A stretch of DNA of 38,070 bases from Candidatus Omnitrophota bacterium (GTDB lineage Bacteria > Omnitrophota > Gorgyraeia > Zapsychrales > Zapsychraceae), in assembly GCA_020053475.1 (NCBI GenBank), contig JAGVNC010000092.1, positions 1-38,070 on the forward strand. Direction: 5' to 3'. Below are positions 34,310 through 38,070 of this stretch, in pieces. The notes under the pieces were generated by a model. It did no database searches, was not told the origin of the DNA, and saw only the letters and a list, made by a program, of their open reading frames with translations. The position numbers and the translations under genes were made by a program. Numbering within the stretch: the first letter of the stretch is position 1; every line of letters begins with the position of its first letter.

Positions 34310-35440
34310 ATGAACGTTCCCTTTATGGATTTTAGCGAACAATATCAAACGGTCAAAAACGAGATTGATGCCGGGATCAAGGCCGTCTTTGAAAAAGGTA
34401 ATTTTATTTTAGGGCAAGAAGCCAAGGATTTTGAAGACGCTTTCGCCCGTTTTTGTGGCGTAACGTACGGTATTGGGCTCAATTCCGGGACCGATGCGCT
34501 GTATTTGGCGTGTGCGGCCCTCGATGTTGACGTTGGCGACGAGGTGATCGTCCCGTCATTTACGTTTATTGCAACCGCGTTGTGCATTTCTTACACAGGG
34601 GCCAAGCCTGTTTTTGTCGATATTGAGAACGAAACATACAACCTCGATCCAGAAAAGCTGAAAAAAGCAATGACTCCGCGCACCAAAGCGATTCTCCCTG
34701 TCCATCTTTATGGTCAACCAGCAAACATGCAAGAGATTTTGGCCCTCGCCAAAAAGCATCATATTGCGGTGATTGAAGACGCCTGCCAAGCGCACGGCGC
34801 CGCGTACCAGGGCAAACGCGTCGGAGGGTTGGGGAATATTGGCTGCTTTAGTTTTTATCCAACAAAGAGTTTGGGGGGGGCAGGAGACGGCGGAATGGCG
34901 GTCACCAACGATAAAACGATTTACGAAAAAATTCTTATGTTGCGCGATTACGGGCGCACCGGGCGTTACGATCACAAAATCAAAGGCTACAATTCGCGCT
35001 TAGACACGATCCAAGCGGTTGTTTTGTCGGCGAAATTAAAGTATTTGGACACTTGGAACAAAATGCGTAACGAAAAAGCCCAACTCTATTGTCATCTATT
35101 GAAAGATGTCAAAGGCATTGGGCTTCCTCAAATGAAGAAAGACCGCACCCATGTGTTTCAAACATTTGCCGTGCGCGTGGCCGACCGTGACCGCGTACTC
35201 GAGGGATTAAAGCAAAAGGGGGTGGCAGCGTTGATCCATTACCCGATTCCGTTGCATTTGCAAGAAGCGTATGCCGAGTTAAATTACCAGCGTGGGGATT
35301 TTCCCGAATCGGAAAGACTGGCAGACGAGACATTGTCGTTGCCGATGTTCCCCCACATTTCTAACAAACAGATTGAGTACGTGTGCGTGTCGTTAAAGGA
35401 TGTCGTCGGTCGTAAGGCGGAAGGTGTGAAAGCCCGATGA
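34310..35440 (+). CDS. DegT/DnrJ/EryC1-family aminotransferase (WbpE-like)
   Basis: A 376-residue PLP enzyme that should transfer an amino group to a keto nucleotide sugar. The start, MNVPFMDFSEQY, and GIGLNSGTDALYLA are typical. The PLP Asp is in VIEDACQAHGA, and the Schiff-base Lys is K186 in FSFYPTKSLGGAGDGGM. The overall pattern fits WbpE/DegT enzymes acting on UDP-3-keto-sugar acids, so the dehydrogenase at 14415 could supply its pathway. The ATG at 34310 has AAAGGA six bases upstream, just beyond a heptamer repeat. It overlaps the following glycosyltransferase by four bases. Confidence 0.93.
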   Translation: MNVPFMDFSEQYQTVKNEIDAGIKAVFEKGNFILGQEAKDFEDAFARFCGVTYGIGLNSGTDALYLACAALDVDVGDEVIVPSFTFIATALCISYTGAKPVFVDIENETYNLDPEKLKKAMTPRTKAILPVHLYGQPANMQEILALAKKHHIAVIEDACQAHGAAYQGKRVGGLGNIGCFSFYPTKSLGGAGDGGMAVTNDKTIYEKILMLRDYGRTGRYDHKIKGYNSRLDTIQAVVLSAKLKYLDTWNKMRNEKAQLYCHLLKDVKGIGLPQMKKDRTHVFQTFAVRVADRDRVLEGLKQKGVAALIHYPIPLHLQEAYAELNYQRGDFPESERLADETLSLPMFPHISNKQIEYVCVSLKDVVGRKAEGVKAR

Positions 35441-36210
35441 ATCGCATTCCTGTGTCCGTCGTGATCATAACGAAGAACGAAGAAAAGAATATTGACGTAT
35501 GTTTGCGCAGTGTGGCAGGTTGGGCTGACGAGATCATTGTTGTGGATGATGAAAGCACGGACCGCACCGTTGAGTTGGCCAAAAGGTTTGGCGTCAAATT
35601 GTTTACGCGCAAAATGGAGAATGAAGGCCGCCACCGCAATTGGGCTTATGCCCAAGCCAAAAACACGTGGGTGCTGAGCTTGGATGCGGACGAAGAAGTC
35701 CTTCCCGAACTGCGCGAGGAAATCACAGTGCTTTTAAGCGGGCAGCCGAAATTCCCGGCGTATACGATTCCGCGGCGCAATTACATCGGCAATTACTGGG
35801 TGAAATACGGAGGGCAGTACCCGGCGTCGCAATTGAGGCTCTTTTTAAAAGATCAATTCCGTTACGAAGAGGTCGAGGTTCACCCGCGCGTTTTTCTCGA
35901 TGGAGAGACGGGGCATTTGCCTCAAGGCAAAGATATTGTTCACAAAAGTTACCGCGACTTTTCGCATTTTTTGGCGAAACTCAACGGGCAAACGACACTG
36001 GAAGCGACGAAATGGATTAAGACAGGACGGCAAATGTCATTCGGCCGGGCGTTGTGGCGTACGAGTGACCGATTTTTCCGTCTGCTGTTGCGGAAAAAGG
36101 CATACAAGGATGGGTTTATCGGATTTATGTTTGCGGTGTTTGCCGGACTTTACCAGATCATGAGCTACGCGAAGTATTGGGAAATGAAAAAAGCAAAGGG
36201 CTTGAGATAA
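35437..36210 (+). CDS. glycosyltransferase family 2 (WaaE/KdtX-like)
   Basis: A 257-residue inverting glycosyltransferase. VSVVIITKNEEKNIDVCLRS opens the GT-A domain, VVDDEST follows near 36, and the metal-binding DAD is at 83-85 in LSLDADEE. EGRHRNWAYAQAKNTWVL and the later HPRVFLDGETGHLP match WaaE-type LPS core glucosyltransferases. A hydrophobic C-terminal segment (about 215-245) suggests membrane association. It overlaps the genes on both sides, in an aminotransferase-GT2-phosphatase run. Confidence 0.92.
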   Translation: MNRIPVSVVIITKNEEKNIDVCLRSVAGWADEIIVVDDESTDRTVELAKRFGVKLFTRKMENEGRHRNWAYAQAKNTWVLSLDADEEVLPELREEITVLLSGQPKFPAYTIPRRNYIGNYWVKYGGQYPASQLRLFLKDQFRYEEVEVHPRVFLDGETGHLPQGKDIVHKSYRDFSHFLAKLNGQTTLEATKWIKTGRQMSFGRALWRTSDRFFRLLLRKKAYKDGFIGFMFAVFAGLYQIMSYAKYWEMKKAKGLR

Positions 36211-36839
36211 TGAAAATTGTTTTTTTAGACAGAGACGGGGTCATTAATGAATTTCCGGGGAACGGCAAGTACGTGACCCGGGTGAAGGATTTTCATTTTA
36301 TCTCCGGTTCATTAGAAGCCATCCGCCGTCTGACAAAAGCCGGTTACACGTTATTTGTGGTCTCCAATCAGGCCGGGGTCGGCAAAGGGATTTACAGCAA
36401 GAGAAAGCTCGATCAGATTACCGCCAAAATGCTATGCGGGGTCAAGAAAACCGGCGGCCGGATTCGTAAGGTTTTTTATTCTATCCGTCGGTCGGATGAG
36501 GGCTGCCCGTACCGCAAACCTAACATCGGCTCCGTGCTCAAGGCCATGGCGTTACTGAAAAGCAATTTACACGGGGCCCGGAACGGATATTTTATCGGGG
36601 ACACCGAAACGGACATCCGCGCCGGGCATAACGCGGGATGCAAAACGATCTTTGTCCTCTCCGGGCGAGAAGATCACATGTACATGCGCCGCTGGGACGA
36701 TATCCGCCCTGATTACATCGCCAGAAATTTGCTGGAAGCCGTTAATAAAATTATTCTGGATGATAAAGAGGCTTTTAAATACCGGGTCAATGGCCGATTC
36801 AAGCCCCGCCGCCAACGTTCGAACAGGGCCAGACGCTAG
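36210..36839 (+). CDS. HAD-IIIA phosphatase, GmhB/HisB-N-like
   Basis: A 209-residue HAD phosphatase. The nucleophile and acid are D7 and D9 in FLDRDGVIN. The second motif is FVVSNQAGVGKG near 49, the Lys is in YRKPNIG, and the last motif is FIGDTETDIRAGHNAGC. This is the GmhB (heptose 1,7-bisphosphate 7-phosphatase) pattern, but the zinc site CxH...CxC is mostly lost: Ser91-Ile-Arg93 and Cys99-Pro-Tyr101. A strongly basic tail of about 20 residues (ending RRQRSNRARR) is unusual. It starts on the last base of the upstream stop codon (TAATG). Confidence 0.85.
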   Translation: MKIVFLDRDGVINEFPGNGKYVTRVKDFHFISGSLEAIRRLTKAGYTLFVVSNQAGVGKGIYSKRKLDQITAKMLCGVKKTGGRIRKVFYSIRRSDEGCPYRKPNIGSVLKAMALLKSNLHGARNGYFIGDTETDIRAGHNAGCKTIFVLSGREDHMYMRRWDDIRPDYIARNLLEAVNKIILDDKEAFKYRVNGRFKPRRQRSNRARR

Positions 36840-36851
36840 AGGGTACCCCTC
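36839..36851 (+). promoter_or_regulatory. small hairpin covering a ribosome binding site
   Basis: GAGGG (36839-36843) is the likely Shine-Dalgarno sequence of the next gene. It can pair with CCCTC (36847-36851) across a 3-base loop, just before the ATG at 36853. Confidence 0.4.
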
Positions 36852-36852
36852 C

Positions 36853-37944
36853 ATGAAAATTCTCGTCGTTCATGCTTCTGCCGGTGCCGGCCATATGAAA
36901 GCGGCCGAGGCCGTGGCCAATGTGTTACGTAACAATCCCGCCCATGATGTCCACTTCCTTGATGCGCTCGACCGCGCCCCGTCGATATACAAAAGCCTTT
37001 ACCGGGGAACGTATTCATTCCTGATTTCGCGGATTCCGGATCTCTGGGGCGTTGTGTTTGGACTTCTCGATGTCCCAACATTACAGCCTGCCGTCCGGAC
37101 ATTTCGACGTATTTATAATACGATTCATTGTGGTGGTTTCGAGAGGTTCCTGATGAATGAACAATTTGATTGGGTCATCTCGACGCATTTTATGCCTACG
37201 GAAATCACCAGTGCATTAAAGCGCCGCGGGAAAATTCGCTCTAAACTTCTCACCGTTGTGACTGATTTTGACGTCCACAAAATTTGGTTGGCCTCACACG
37301 TGGATTTCTATGCGGTGGCAAGCGATTGGACCCAGGAGAAAATACGCTCTTTGGGGGTCCCGGCCGACAAAGTCGTTGTAACGGGGATTCCCACCGATGA
37401 AAAATTTGCGGCGGTCTACGAGATTAGCGATCTAAAGAAAAAATATGATTTAATCGACGACGTTTTCACGGTCCTGGTGGCGACAGGGTCATTTGGCATC
37501 GGCCCCATCGAAGAGATCATTGATAGCTTGAAAGGGTTTCAAATCATTGTCGTGTGCGGGCACAACAAGTCTCTGTATGAGAGGTTGACGCTCAAGAAGG
37601 CGCCGCTGGTCCACGTCAAGGGCCTCGTTAATAACATGTACGAATGGATGGCCGTTTCCGACGCCATGGTCAGTAAACCCGGCGGGTTGTCTATTGCGGA
37701 AGCGCTAGTGATGCAATTGCCTCTGGTCTTTTTTAACGCGATCCCCGGGCAGGAGACAAACAATATTCGTGTGCTCAAGCATTATGGGATTGGAGTGAAT
37801 ACCAATAATATCGAAGACATTGTCGCGCAGATGGAGCAGTGGAAATCGTCCAAGGATGCGCATTTGACCGCCCTTAAAAAAACGAAGACCCTTGCCCGCC
37901 CCAATGCAGCGAAGGATATTGTAAGACTCGTAGAGCGTTCATGA
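36853..37944 (+). CDS. glycosyltransferase family 28 (MGDG synthase/UgtP-like)
   Basis: A 363-residue GT-B enzyme. The N terminus, ILVVHASAGAGHMKAAEAV, is the MGDG-synthase/UgtP/MurG-like acceptor loop. DWVISTHFMPTEI and VVTDFDVHKIWLASHVDFYAV match diacylglycerol glycosyltransferases, and the donor site is MVSKPGGLSIAEALVMQLPLVF. The likely role is adding hexose from UDP-sugar to a lipid, making glycolipids in the inner membrane. The ATG at 36853 starts directly at the conserved N terminus; an earlier in-frame start would lie inside the phosphatase gene. It is the last gene before a repeat-rich window end. Confidence 0.9.
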   Translation: MKILVVHASAGAGHMKAAEAVANVLRNNPAHDVHFLDALDRAPSIYKSLYRGTYSFLISRIPDLWGVVFGLLDVPTLQPAVRTFRRIYNTIHCGGFERFLMNEQFDWVISTHFMPTEITSALKRRGKIRSKLLTVVTDFDVHKIWLASHVDFYAVASDWTQEKIRSLGVPADKVVVTGIPTDEKFAAVYEISDLKKKYDLIDDVFTVLVATGSFGIGPIEEIIDSLKGFQIIVVCGHNKSLYERLTLKKAPLVHVKGLVNNMYEWMAVSDAMVSKPGGLSIAEALVMQLPLVFFNAIPGQETNNIRVLKHYGIGVNTNNIEDIVAQMEQWKSSKDAHLTALKKTKTLARPNAAKDIVRLVERS

Positions 37945-37972
37945 CAAACTCTAAACTCAAACCCCCAAACTC
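37945..37972 (+). repeat. heptamer tandem element after the GT28 gene
   Basis: 7-mers CAAACTC, TAAACTC, AAACCCC and CAAACTC follow directly on the TGA stop. No complementary right array is seen before the window ends; GC-rich palindromes follow instead. Confidence 0.7.
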
Positions 37973-37975
37973 TAA

Positions 37976-38047
37976 GTGGAAACCCCACGGGTAAAACCCG
38001 TGGCACCTGTTTCCACATTTCGAGCTTCGCTCGACGCCCTTTGGGCG
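37976..38047 (+). repeat. cluster of three palindromes, one nested
   Basis: GTGGAAAC (37976-37983) pairs with GTTTCCAC (38009-38016) and encloses CCACGGG/CCCGTGG (37985-37991 with 37997-38003). Next come TCGAGC/GCTCGA (38020-38034) and CGCCC/GGGCG (38035-38047), each with a 3-base loop. CCACGGG recurs at 38061. No gene is visible here. Confidence 0.8.
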
Positions 38048-38070
38048 AAAAGCCATTCATCCACGGGCAA

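Noticed and set aside
26972-35440. Two DegT genes as a recent duplication
   Set aside because: They differ at the catalytic residue, in N and C termini and in most positions, so they are distant paralogues with separate roles.

Overview
The window is a 38 kb, entirely plus-strand stretch of a bacterial chromosome with a Gram-negative type envelope: it encodes an LptD-like outer-membrane LPS assembly protein and many nucleotide-sugar and glycosyltransferase genes. The gene mix and the palindromic repeats that spill into protein ends resemble uncultured Omnitrophota/PVC-type genomes. That assignment is inference; no ribosomal marker is present to prove it. Genes are tightly packed, often with ATGA or TAATG overlaps, and no gap between genes exceeds 300 bases.

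Region 1 (1-9.9 kb) is housekeeping and signalling: the end of grpE, dnaK, dnaJ, a FmdB-type zinc ribbon protein, a VanZ-like membrane protein, a DUF1015 protein, accD, an orphan MsmK/UgpC-type sugar ABC ATPase and two membrane GGDEF proteins. Region 2 (9.9-16.7 kb) starts from a good promoter-like sequence and holds a ROK kinase, lptD, two UDP-sugar dehydrogenases and UDP-xylose synthase. Region 3 (16.7-28.5 kb) is the most unusual block: an O-carbamoyltransferase with SxtJ-like and DUF5989/SxtK-like membrane partners (the sxtI-J-K gene order), a minimal two-subunit thiamine-diphosphate enzyme, two SDR sugar enzymes, a B12-type radical SAM protein, a heptose-kinase-like GHMP kinase, a heptose-type nucleotidyltransferase, a GT87-like mannosyltransferase, a DegT-family PLP protein with His at the catalytic Lys position, and a cupin. 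It looks like a pathway that builds, carbamoylates and transfers an unusual, perhaps deoxygenated, sugar onto a surface glycan. Region 4 (28.5-38 kb) holds an NSS transporter with a tiny MetS-like subunit, a DedA protein, a secreted basic protein interrupted by an amber codon, tRNA-Ala(CGC), a secreted beta-sandwich-like protein, ManC, a GT9 heptosyltransferase-like enzyme, a standard Lys-type DegT aminotransferase, a WaaE-like GT2, a GmhB-like phosphatase and a GT28 glycosyltransferase.

The strongest non-gene signal is a family of intergenic elements built from degenerate tandem 7-mers (8-mers at one locus). Most are arranged as a left array followed by its reverse complement, so each can fold into a long hairpin. 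I see eight loci: 121, 3375, 19719, 20342, 21320, 24910, 34228 and 37945. Unit sequence differs between loci but the period is kept, and each starts at or just before a stop codon. A second class, short GC-rich palindromes at 5454, 24880, 30082 and 37976, and a 9-base in-frame repeat at 25445, sit at gene ends or inside genes and add short peptides to proteins.
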